Assembly (NCBI GenBank): GCA_002435745.1
Contig: DIWT01000043.1
Location: forward strand, 169,832-233,831
DNA from: a bacterium UBP15_UBA6099
GTDB taxonomy: Bacteria; UBP15; UBA6099
Direction of reading: 5' to 3'
DNA: 64,000 bases
The position numbers and the translations under genes were made by a program. The notes below the pieces were generated by a model. That model saw nothing but the letters and a program-made list of their open reading frames with translations, was not told where the DNA came from and ran no database searches. Shown piece by piece: positions 9,315 to 16,440 of the stretch; position 1 is the stretch's first letter; every line of letters begins with the position of its first letter.

Positions 9315-10664
9315 ATGGCTCTTACAGGAATTGAAATCTTCAAGCAGTTGCCCAAAACCAACTGCAAGGACTGCGGGTTTCCCACATGCCTTGCCTTTGC
9401 GATGAATCTGGCGGCTGGAAAAGGGGAACTTGCCGATTGTCCGCACGTGTCGGACGCCGCCAAGGAAACGCTTTCAGCGGCCTCGGCTCCGCCCATCAGG
9501 CCGGTGAAAATCGGCGCGGGCGACTACACCGTAACCGTCGGCGGAGAGACCGTCGAATTCAGGCACGAAAAAACTTTCGTCAACCCGACTCCAATCGCCG
9601 TCATGGTGTCGACGGATATGAGCGACGCCGTCGTCGAAGCGAAAATCAAAATGCTCGACACGCTGGTTTTCGACAGAGTCGGCTTGAAACTCAAACCCGA
9701 AATGGTCGCCGTGAAGGACGCCGGCGGAGACGCCGCAAAATTCTCGGCCCTCGTCTCGAAAATACTTTCCATCAAAGCTTGTCCTTTGATACTCGCAAGC
9801 TCGAGCGCGGACTCACTGAAGGCGGGAGCCGAAGCGTGCGGGGACAACAAGCCGCTGCTCCACGCCGCGACGGCGGAGAACGCCGACGCGGTGGCGGCCA
9901 TCGCCAAAGAGAAAGGATGCCCGGTGGTTGCCAAGGCTGACAGCCTTGAAGCTCTGGCGCAGCTCACCGAGAAACTCTCCGCCGCCGGACTCAAGGACAT
10001 CGTGCTGGACACCGGAACGACGGACATCAAGAAGGCGTTCGAGGAGCAGATTATCATCCGCCGCGCGGCTCTGCGAAAACTGTTCCGCCCGCTCGGATTC
10101 CCGACCATCACATTCCCTTGCGAAATGTTCGACGACCCGATGATGGAGACTCTAGCGGCCGCCACCATGATAGCCAAATACTCCGGCATCGTCGTCCTTT
10201 CCGACCTCAAAGGCGAAACGGTGTTCCCGTTGCTCCTGCAGCGCATGAACATCTTCACCGACCCGCAGAGACCGATGGCCACGGAACAGGGCATATACCC
10301 GATCGGCAATCCGGACGAAAATTCTCCGGTGCTCATCACCACGAACTTCTCCCTCACATACTTCATTGTGGCCGGAGAGATCGAGGCGAGCAGAGTCCCG
10401 TCGTGGTTGCTGATAATCGACAGCGAAGGGCTTTCCGTGCTTACCGCGTGGGCGGCCGGCAAGTTCGTGGCCGACGCCATCGCTCCCTTCGTCAAGAAGT
10501 CCGGCATAGAGGATAAAATCAAGCATCGCAAGATAGTCATACCCGGATACGCCGCGCAGATAAGCGGAGAACTGGAAGAAGAACTGGCCGGATGGGAGAT
10601 TCAAATCGGGCCGAGAGAGGCTTCTCACCTGTCGGCGTTCCTGAAAAACTGGTCGGCGGCTTAA
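9315..10664 (+). CDS. acsC: Corrinoid iron-sulfur protein, large subunit
   Basis: A 449-residue large subunit of the corrinoid iron-sulfur protein, which carries the methyl group from methyl-THF to acetyl-CoA synthase. The N-terminal [4Fe-4S] motif is clear: Cys17, Cys20, Cys25 and Cys42 in 'NCKDCGFPTC' and 'ELADCP', the same spacing as the characterised protein. The middle forms a TIM-barrel-like region and the C terminus ('TNFSLTYFIVAGEIE', 'PGYAAQISGELEE') is the cobalamin-binding part. GGAGG lies 9 nt before the ATG. Its partner AcsD is encoded four genes downstream rather than adjacent. Confidence 0.96.
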   Translation: MALTGIEIFKQLPKTNCKDCGFPTCLAFAMNLAAGKGELADCPHVSDAAKETLSAASAPPIRPVKIGAGDYTVTVGGETVEFRHEKTFVNPTPIAVMVSTDMSDAVVEAKIKMLDTLVFDRVGLKLKPEMVAVKDAGGDAAKFSALVSKILSIKACPLILASSSADSLKAGAEACGDNKPLLHAATAENADAVAAIAKEKGCPVVAKADSLEALAQLTEKLSAAGLKDIVLDTGTTDIKKAFEEQIIIRRAALRKLFRPLGFPTITFPCEMFDDPMMETLAAATMIAKYSGIVVLSDLKGETVFPLLLQRMNIFTDPQRPMATEQGIYPIGNPDENSPVLITTNFSLTYFIVAGEIEASRVPSWLLIIDSEGLSVLTAWAAGKFVADAIAPFVKKSGIEDKIKHRKIVIPGYAAQISGELEEELAGWEIQIGPREASHLSAFLKNWSAA

Positions 10665-10716
10665 CGCGCGCCGTTCTCGAACTGAAATGAAAACAACTTT
10701 AATGGAGGGTGTAACT

Positions 10717-11604
10717 GTGAAACTTGTCGGAGAAAACATGAATGTGATGTCAAAAACGCTGGGGCCGGCCATGAGAGAAAGAGACGCTGGGCCGATCAGA
10801 AAGATGGCTGAGAATATCGCGTCTAAAAATGTCGATTTCATCGACATCAACCTCGGCCCCGCCCGCAAACAGGGCGCGGAGATGATGGAATGGGTCGTAA
10901 AGACCGTCAACGAAGTCACCGACATTCCTCTCTTCCTCGACACAAGCAACGTGGAAGCGATGGAAGCCGGGCTGAAAGTCGTCAAGCGCGACAAAGGCAA
11001 ACCCGTCATCAACTCGGTGTCCGCCCGCCCGGAACGCATGGAAGCCCTTTTCCCGCTCGCCAAAACCTATGAGGCCGGCGTAGTGGCCCTTCTGTTAGGC
11101 GTAGACGGAATTCCCCGCGACGAAAACGAACGCGGCATCCTCTGGTCCGAACTGATGGTCAAATGCACCGAGTTCGAACTGGCTCCTCAGGATGTTTACG
11201 TGGACCCGATAGTGCTTCCTGTCAACACGCAGCAGAATCAGGTGCAGGGATGCACGAATTTCATGATGATGTTCAGAGACATCGCGCCCGGATACAGCAG
11301 CACGTGCGGGCTGTCCAACATCTCCAACGGCGCTCCCGAACACCTGCGCCCCATCCTCAACCAGACCTACTCCGTCATCCTGAACCACTTGGGAATGGAG
11401 TCGGCGATTGTGGACTCGTTCGACGCCGACCTTACGGCGTTCGCCCGCGGCGGCAAGGCTGAAATCCGCGACCTGATTCTCAAAGCGGTCAACGGCGAAG
11501 ACATAGACACGGCTTCTCTTTCGAAAGACATGCTCGACTATGTCAAAACCGCGAAACTGCTGCTGGGCCAGTCGCTTTATTCCGATTCTTGGCTTGAGCT
11601 TTAA
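10717..11604 (+). CDS. acsE: Methyltetrahydrofolate:corrinoid iron-sulfur protein methyltransferase
   Basis: A DHPS-like pterin-binding TIM barrel that transfers the N5-methyl group of methyl-THF to the Co(I) corrinoid of AcsC/AcsD. Family blocks include 'GENMNVMSKTLGPAM', 'DFIDINLGPAR', 'DIPLFLDTSN' and 'GLSNISNG'. I chose the GTG at 10717 because GGAGGG (10704-10709) sits 7 nt upstream and homology begins there ('MKLVGENMNV'). An in-frame ATG at 10687 would add ten residues that include the ribosome-binding site itself. The resulting 295 residues are still longer than the roughly 262 of the Moorella enzyme, mostly at the C terminus. Confidence 0.94.
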   Translation: MKLVGENMNVMSKTLGPAMRERDAGPIRKMAENIASKNVDFIDINLGPARKQGAEMMEWVVKTVNEVTDIPLFLDTSNVEAMEAGLKVVKRDKGKPVINSVSARPERMEALFPLAKTYEAGVVALLLGVDGIPRDENERGILWSELMVKCTEFELAPQDVYVDPIVLPVNTQQNQVQGCTNFMMMFRDIAPGYSSTCGLSNISNGAPEHLRPILNQTYSVILNHLGMESAIVDSFDADLTAFARGGKAEIRDLILKAVNGEDIDTASLSKDMLDYVKTAKLLLGQSLYSDSWLEL

Positions 11605-11653
11605 AAGCGCGTCCGAATCCGAGGCGCGCGCCGCGCGTTAGAAAGGCTGAGAG

Positions 11654-12427
11654 ATGAGTTATACCATAGCGGTCGCCGGAAAAGGCGGAACGGGCAAAAC
11701 GACGGTCGCCTCTCTGATTGTCAAACGGATAATCGACAGAGGGGCCGGGCCTGTGCTCGCCGTTGACGCCGATCCCAACTCCAATCTCGCAGAGGCTTTC
11801 GGCTCGGATATCCCAGTGACCGTCGGGAAGATTATGCACGATTTTCTTGAAACGAAAATCGACATCCCGATGGGAATGACGAAGGAGTCCTTTCTCGACT
11901 TCAAGTTGAACACGGCGCTCATCGAGACCAAACACCTCGATTTCATCGTGATGGGAAGGAAACATGGCCCGGGCTGCTACTGCTACCCTAACGTTCTGCT
12001 TAAGAACTTCGTGTCGAAGCTCTCCGGCAACTACCCGTACACCGTCATAGACAACGAAGCGGGGATGGAGCATCTCAGCCGAAAGAACGCGGAGGTAATA
12101 GACCTTCTGGCGCTCGTGGCGGACCATTCGGTGAGAGGGTTGCGCGCGGTAAAGCGCGTTCTAGAACTTGTGGACGAATTGGACATAAAAATCAAAAACC
12201 GGATACTTGTCGTGAACAGGTTCCGGCAGGAGAACGCGGAGCTTCTGGCTCCCAACATCCGGGAAGTCGGCGTGGATAATGTGTTCACGATAGCGGAAGA
12301 CCCGCTGCTCGTGAGAGCGGACGCCGAACAGGTCCCCGTGATGCGGATGTCCGAAGACCTCGAAGCCGTCAGAACCGTCGCCCGCATGACAGACGAAGTC
12401 GTGCTGGACGCCGCAGGCGGCTCCTGA
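11654..12427 (+). CDS. acsF: Second CooC/AcsF-type P-loop ATPase
   Basis: A 257-residue paralogue of the CooC at 4169. It has the Walker A 'GKGGTGKTTV', the 'VDADPNSNLAEAFG' block, a CxC metal-site candidate at Cys108-Tyr-Cys110 ('GCYCYPN') and 'VIDNEAGMEHLSRK'. CooC/AcsF-type proteins support nickel insertion into CODH or ACS; the position right after acsE resembles acsF of acetogens. Which of the two serves the C-cluster and which the A-cluster cannot be told from sequence alone. The GAAAGG site before the ATG is weaker than at the structural genes, as fits a low-abundance maturation factor. Confidence 0.85.
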   Translation: MSYTIAVAGKGGTGKTTVASLIVKRIIDRGAGPVLAVDADPNSNLAEAFGSDIPVTVGKIMHDFLETKIDIPMGMTKESFLDFKLNTALIETKHLDFIVMGRKHGPGCYCYPNVLLKNFVSKLSGNYPYTVIDNEAGMEHLSRKNAEVIDLLALVADHSVRGLRAVKRVLELVDELDIKIKNRILVVNRFRQENAELLAPNIREVGVDNVFTIAEDPLLVRADAEQVPVMRMSEDLEAVRTVARMTDEVVLDAAGGS

Positions 12428-12459
12428 TTCTTTTTTGACGAACCACAAAGGAGGCGGTC

Positions 12460-12678
12460 ATGGACTGCAAACTCGAAAAGAAAGACGACTGGAAAGGCGA
12501 CAAAGTTGATGTCATAGGCGAATGCTACGAACCCGGATTGCCGAAAGGCAAACTGGCGTGGAAAAACAAGGTTGAGTCCCGCGCCGAATACATCGAGTTC
12601 CTGAAACAGTCGGAAAGATATTGGTACAGCAAACCCGAAGATTGGTTCGGAAGCGAAAAGCGGAAGAACCCTGCCTGA
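12460..12678 (+). CDS. Small uncharacterised protein inside the CODH/ACS operon
   Basis: A 72-residue, Lys/Glu/Trp-rich soluble protein with no signal peptide or membrane segment. I do not recognise the family. It is probably real: AAAGGAGG lies 5 nt before the ATG, one of the best ribosome-binding sites in the operon, and it fits between acsF and acsD with no room for another gene. It has a single Cys ('IGECYEPGLPKG') and ends in 'WYSKPEDWFGSEKRKNPA'. Possible roles, all inference, are a stabilising subunit of the corrinoid protein, a maturation partner of the adjacent ATPase, or a regulator. Confidence 0.7.
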   Translation: MDCKLEKKDDWKGDKVDVIGECYEPGLPKGKLAWKNKVESRAEYIEFLKQSERYWYSKPEDWFGSEKRKNPA

Positions 12679-12696
12679 TGGATATTTCTCGGAGGA

Positions 12697-12730
12697 GGCC
12701 GCGGGCGATCCAGCCCGGATTCCGGCGGCC
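12697..12730 (+). other. Nested stem-loop upstream of acsD
   Basis: Outer arms GGCCGC (12697-12702) and GCGGCC (12725-12730) enclose an inner stem GGGC/GCCC (12703-12706 with 12713-12716). There is no T-run, so termination is unlikely. Its place 37 nt before the acsD start suggests mRNA stabilisation or processing. Confidence 0.45.
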
Positions 12731-12767
12731 TGACTGTGTTTTACATTAAACCGGAGGTGACATTGAA

Positions 12768-13706
12768 ATGGCATTCGAAACGCCGAAGATCAATTATTCA
12801 GGAAAAATAAGAGAAGTGAAGCTCGGCAAAAGCAAGAACGTTTCAGTGGGCGGGGAGAGCGCATATCCGCTCTACCTTTTCGAAGGCGAAAACCCCAACC
12901 AGCCCAAGATCGCTATGGAAGTGTTCGATCTCGCTCCCGAAGAATGGGCGGACGCGGCCATAGCTCCTTTTAAGGATGTGGCCGGAGACCCGGTCGCTTG
13001 GGCAAAGCTCAACGTCGAACAACATGGCGCGGACATGATTGCTCTTTATCTTGTCAGCACCGACCCGAACGATAAGAACATGGACGCCGCTCAGGCCGCC
13101 GAAACGGCGAAAAAAGTCGCTCAGGCTGTTGACGTCCCGGTTATCGTTTACGGAACCGGAAGCGAAGAAAAAGACGCCGAAGTTCTGGCCAAAGTGGCAG
13201 AAGCCTGCGAAGGGCTTAACGTCATTATCGGCCCGGTTCAGGAAGCGGGACACAAAAAGGTGGGCGCTCCCTGCATCGGCTACAAGCACACCGTCTCCGC
13301 CAACACTCCCATAGACGTCAATTTGGCCAAGCAGCTCAACATCTTGCTCGGTAACCTCGGGGTCAACGCCGACAATATCATCATCGATCCCACCACTGGG
13401 GGGCTCGGCTACGGCATCGAATACACCTATTCGGTGATAGAGCGCATACGGATGGCCGCGCTCACTCAGCAGGACGCTCAACTGCAGCAGCCCATCATCT
13501 CGGTCCTCGGCAGGGAAGTATGGAAATGCAAAGAAGCCAAGATGGGCGCGGAAGATGAAAAATACGGAGACCCCGCCAAACGCGGCATCCTCATGGAAGC
13601 AGTGTCCGCGGTGTCAATGATAATTTCCGGCGCGGACATCGTCGTTCTCAGGCATCCGGAAACAGTGAAGCTCATCAAGCAGTATTTGAAAGCGTTTTTC
13701 AACTAG
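12768..13706 (+). CDS. acsD: Corrinoid iron-sulfur protein, small subunit
   Basis: A 312-residue TIM-barrel subunit that pairs with AcsC and holds the corrinoid at their interface. Typical blocks are 'PKIAMEVFDLAPEEWADA', 'NVEQHGADMIALYLVSTDP', 'PVIVYGTGSEEKDAEVL' and 'IIDPTTGGLGYGIEYTYS'. It has no Fe-S cysteines, as expected for this subunit. GGAGG lies 10 nt before the ATG. Separation from acsC by acsE, acsF and the small ORF is a gene-order variant. GC-rich stem-loops lie on both sides of the gene. Confidence 0.96.
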   Translation: MAFETPKINYSGKIREVKLGKSKNVSVGGESAYPLYLFEGENPNQPKIAMEVFDLAPEEWADAAIAPFKDVAGDPVAWAKLNVEQHGADMIALYLVSTDPNDKNMDAAQAAETAKKVAQAVDVPVIVYGTGSEEKDAEVLAKVAEACEGLNVIIGPVQEAGHKKVGAPCIGYKHTVSANTPIDVNLAKQLNILLGNLGVNADNIIIDPTTGGLGYGIEYTYSVIERIRMAALTQQDAQLQQPIISVLGREVWKCKEAKMGAEDEKYGDPAKRGILMEAVSAVSMIISGADIVVLRHPETVKLIKQYLKAFFN

Positions 13707-13714
13707 AAGACAGC

Positions 13715-13786
13715 GCGGCGCGAGCGGTCCGGCAAGGATCGCTCGCGAACATGCGCCGCCCGGCGGCGGCTTCGCTCGACCGCCGG
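13715..13786 (+). other. Tandem stem-loops between acsD and folD
   Basis: GCGAGCG (13720-13726) pairs with CGCTCGC (13740-13746), and the overlapping outer arms GCGGCGC (13715-13721) and GCGCCGC (13753-13759) can extend or compete with it. A second stem follows, CCGGCGG (13760-13766) with CCGCCGG (13780-13786). No T-run follows. This is a highly structured 100-nt spacer, likely an mRNA processing or stability element. Confidence 0.5.
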
Positions 13787-13812
13787 ACAACTATCTCATA
13801 GAGGGGGGTTTT

Positions 13813-14709
13813 ATGGCTCAGATTATCGATGGAAAAGCCGTCTCCGAGCAGTTGAAAGCGGAAATCGGCGCTGCTGTCCTCAAACTCAAGGAAGAAACCG
13901 GCATTCAGGCCGGGCTTGCGGTTATTCTCGTTGGCGAAGACCCCGCGTCTCAGGTCTACGTCAAGAACAAAGGCATCTCCTGCAAACAGTGCAACATCAA
14001 CTCGATCGAGCACAGGCTTCCCGCCGACGCCAAGCAGGAAGACTTGATGGCTCTGATTGAAAAGCTCAATAACGATCCCGCGATTCACGGCATACTCTGC
14101 CAGCTTCCTCTGCCGAAGCATCTCGACGAGAATCAGGTGCTTCTCGCCATCGACCCGGCTAAAGACGTCGATGGATTTCACCCTATGAACGTCGGCAAGT
14201 TCATGACGCTTAAAAAGTTCAGCGACATGGCGGACGCCGGAGTGTTCCTGCCTTGCACGCCGTACGGCTGCATCGAGTTGCTCCAGCGTTCCGGAGTGAA
14301 ACTCGACGGAGCCAACGCGGTCGTCATAGGACGCAGCAACATCGTCGGAAAACCCGTCGCTATGATGCTGATGAGCCTCAACTGCACCGTCACCATCTGC
14401 CACTCGCGCACGAAGAACTTGGCGGACGTGGTAAGGGCCGCCGACATAGTGGTGGCCGCCATCGGAAGCCCGGAATTCGTCAAAGGCGACTGGATAGGCA
14501 AAGGCGCGACGGTCATCGACGTCGGCGTGAACAGAATCAGCGATCCCGCCGCCAAGAGCGGAACGAGGCTTGTAGGAGATGTCGAATACGCCGCGGCTTC
14601 TGAAAACGCGGCCTTCATCACGCCCGTTCCCGGCGGAGTAGGCCCGATGACAATCGCCATGCTGATGAAAAACACTCTGATGTCAGCGCAACGCGTCGCA
14701 AATAAGTAA
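13813..14709 (+). CDS. folD: Bifunctional methylene-THF dehydrogenase / methenyl-THF cyclohydrolase
   Basis: A 298-residue FolD that interconverts 10-formyl-, methenyl- and methylene-THF, the two methyl-branch steps after Fhs. Diagnostic blocks are 'VGEDPASQVYVKNK' with the catalytic Tyr and Lys, 'GILCQLPLPKH', 'KDVDGFHP', 'PCTPYGCIELL', the dinucleotide-binding 'IGRSNIVGKP' and the C-terminal 'PVPGGVGPMT'. GAGGGGGG precedes the ATG. It is the last gene of the block and is followed by a strong bidirectional hairpin. Methylene-THF reductase, the next enzyme in the branch, is not in the window. Confidence 0.97.
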   Translation: MAQIIDGKAVSEQLKAEIGAAVLKLKEETGIQAGLAVILVGEDPASQVYVKNKGISCKQCNINSIEHRLPADAKQEDLMALIEKLNNDPAIHGILCQLPLPKHLDENQVLLAIDPAKDVDGFHPMNVGKFMTLKKFSDMADAGVFLPCTPYGCIELLQRSGVKLDGANAVVIGRSNIVGKPVAMMLMSLNCTVTICHSRTKNLADVVRAADIVVAAIGSPEFVKGDWIGKGATVIDVGVNRISDPAAKSGTRLVGDVEYAAASENAAFITPVPGGVGPMTIAMLMKNTLMSAQRVANK

Positions 14710-14761
14710 CGCGGCTCAGCCTCGCAACATAGGCGATTAACGGATTTCGAGATTTCCATTT

Positions 14762-14799
14762 GCGAAAAAGCGTGGAAGAAAACTTCCGCGTTTTTGCGC
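14762..14799. terminator. Bidirectional intrinsic terminator
   Basis: A 17-nt arm (14762-14778) and its partner (14783-14799) form a stem with two wobbles, one mismatch and an AAAA loop. The arms carry AAAAA on the left and TTTTT on the right, so it can terminate in both directions. It separates the + strand folD end from the - strand membrane gene. Confidence 0.7.
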
Positions 14800-14872
14800 G
14801 CCCGAAAAAATGCCTCGCGAACGATACCGCGGCAATTTTCGTTGAGAAGTTGCGGAGATATTTGGAAGGATG

Positions 14873-15370
14873 CTAGAACAGCTTGAGAGCGGTTTCCACC
14901 GCCGCGCGGCCGATGAGCAGCACGAGATAGTATCTGACCACTTTCCCGGCGAATGAGACGGCGTAGTACCTAGCGAAATTGAAACGGATCATGCCCGAAG
15001 CGATAGCAGTCGCAGAAACCGGGGGAATGCTGACAACGCCTGAAACGAAGATGACGGCCTCCCGGCCTTTGCCCAAACGTTCAAAGTCGAAGCTTTCTAT
15101 CTTCTTTCTCAATTTGTCGCTGATGTTCAACGAGCCTTTTCCCATCAGATAGTAAAGCCAGCTTCCGAAGTTGCTTCCAAAAGCCGCCGCGAACGGAAGC
15201 AGCCACGGGAAATCCGTGCTGTATCGGGCGACCTCAAGCGTTCTCCCGAACGCTTCAATCGGCGGGACTTTGTCGATGTTTGCCAGAGTGAGCAATATGG
15301 CTTCGCTTGGCAGAAATATGAAGACGCTAGACATGAACGCCAGAACCATCATCAGAGCGTAAGCCGTCAA
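14873..15370 (-). CDS. Small VTT/DedA-family membrane protein
   Basis: A 165-residue integral membrane protein with about four hydrophobic segments. It resembles the short VTT (SNARE-associated/DedA, YqaA-type) proteins, some of which move lipids or keep membrane homeostasis. Family-like features are 'AAAFGSNFGSWLYYLMGKGS', 'RLGKGREAVIFVSGVVSIPP' and 'RYYAVSFAGKVVRYYL'. The start is a TTG at 15370 with GGAGG 6 nt upstream. No neighbour suggests a specific substrate. The family call is by overall pattern, so the exact subfamily is uncertain. Confidence 0.7.
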   Translation of the reverse strand: MTAYALMMVLAFMSSVFIFLPSEAILLTLANIDKVPPIEAFGRTLEVARYSTDFPWLLPFAAAFGSNFGSWLYYLMGKGSLNISDKLRKKIESFDFERLGKGREAVIFVSGVVSIPPVSATAIASGMIRFNFARYYAVSFAGKVVRYYLVLLIGRAAVETALKLF

Positions 15371-15496
15371 AAAGAGCCTCCGGCGCGTTATAGCGCGCGA
15401 CGATAATTATAACGGGAAAAATGTGAATTAGAAGGCAGATTATTAATCCGGTCCGGCTGTCGGAAAAACGTTCTAAATCCTTTACGGCGATCGGAA

Positions 15497-15874
15497 TCAG
15501 ATTTCTTTCACATGCCAGTTCCTGTCAATCCACACCGATTGGACGGAGGCTGGCAATCCCCAAGAACGGACGACTTCGACAGCCTTGTGAACCATCTCCG
15601 CGTGCTCTTTTTTGCATACCGGATTTCCCGCGCAGTCATGGTGAGCGACGATAACGATGTTGCGGCTGCCGTGTTTGTAAACTGAAATCATAGCGCGGGC
15701 TTTTATCGAGTCGAGGTTGGGCTGTATCCCCTGCGCAAGAATCTTGTCAGGCCCCGGTTCGGTTATATTGTCAACGTAATCCACGCCGAATTTCTCTTTA
15801 ATCCATTTCAGCGCCGGTTCCTGAGTCCTGCCGTCCATGCAGTTGATTTGAGTCGCGAAAGCTCCGTGAGCCAT
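15497..15874 (-). CDS. Beta-carbonic-anhydrase-like zinc protein
   Basis: A 125-residue protein with the zinc motifs of beta carbonic anhydrase: 'CMDGR' (Cys12, Asp14, Arg16) and HxxC in 'HHDCAGN' (His78, Cys81). That predicts reversible CO2 hydration, but the protein is far shorter than classical enzymes of about 200 residues. It belongs to a compact family often annotated only as carbonic anhydrase. I chose the ATG at 15874 because GGAGG lies 5 nt upstream; a longer frame to 15913 would encode the ribosome-binding site. A CO2/bicarbonate enzyme would suit an organism fixing CO2 through CODH, but the gene is on the opposite strand and not in the operon. Confidence 0.75.
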   Translation of the reverse strand: MAHGAFATQINCMDGRTQEPALKWIKEKFGVDYVDNITEPGPDKILAQGIQPNLDSIKARAMISVYKHGSRNIVIVAHHDCAGNPVCKKEHAEMVHKAVEVVRSWGLPASVQSVWIDRNWHVKEI

Positions 15875-16440
15875 ATTTTCCTCCGTAACAATCAGCATGA
15901 TAAGCAATTTCAATTAAATATTACAATATGGATTGAATAAATGCGACAAGCAACGAAAAAACGAAACTCACATGATTTCTGCGGTTTTACCGCCGTTTTA
16001 ATGCGAAAAACGAAAGTAAACTGCCAACGTCCCGGATTCTTATAGTACAAATCCGAGCTGTGGACGAGCAGATTTGACCTAAAATCCACTTAAAAATCGC
16101 CGGATCGGGGCATTTGTGATTAATATCATTCAAATGATAAAAAACAAGTCACAGTCTATGGTTTATTTCTAAGAAAAACCCGAAAAAACATTGCATCCAA
16201 AGCAATAATTTGTTGTCACGAAAATCATTCAGCCTATGCCGAAAGTGGAAATTTCGTCGGTGCGCCCGGAATGCAGGTAATTTTCCTGTTTAACAAAGGA
16301 ATTTTGGGGTATAATAAGAATGATTTTGTATTTATTTATATTGATAGGATAATTAATTTATAAAAATGATAATAAATAATCACAATATCACAAGTCACAA
16401 AAGTCACAAACAAAGTCGCAAAAATCATCGGAGCAAAACC
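15875..16440 (+). promoter_or_regulatory. AT-rich leader of the giant surface-protein gene
   Basis: A 566-nt gap with no convincing gene and a marked fall in GC. A -10-like TATAAT lies at 16310-16315, without a good -35. ATCATT/AATGAT (16125-16138) is an inverted repeat that could bind a dimeric regulator. Three near-identical 9-mers, AAGTCACAA twice and AAGTCGCAA once, lie at 16392-16421 in the presumed 5' untranslated region. GGAG (16430-16433) 7 nt before the ATG at 16441 supports that start. Confidence 0.4.

Noticed and set aside
10687..11604. acsE start at ATG 10687
   Set aside because: The ribosome-binding site GGAGGG would lie inside the coding region, and homology begins at GTG 10717.
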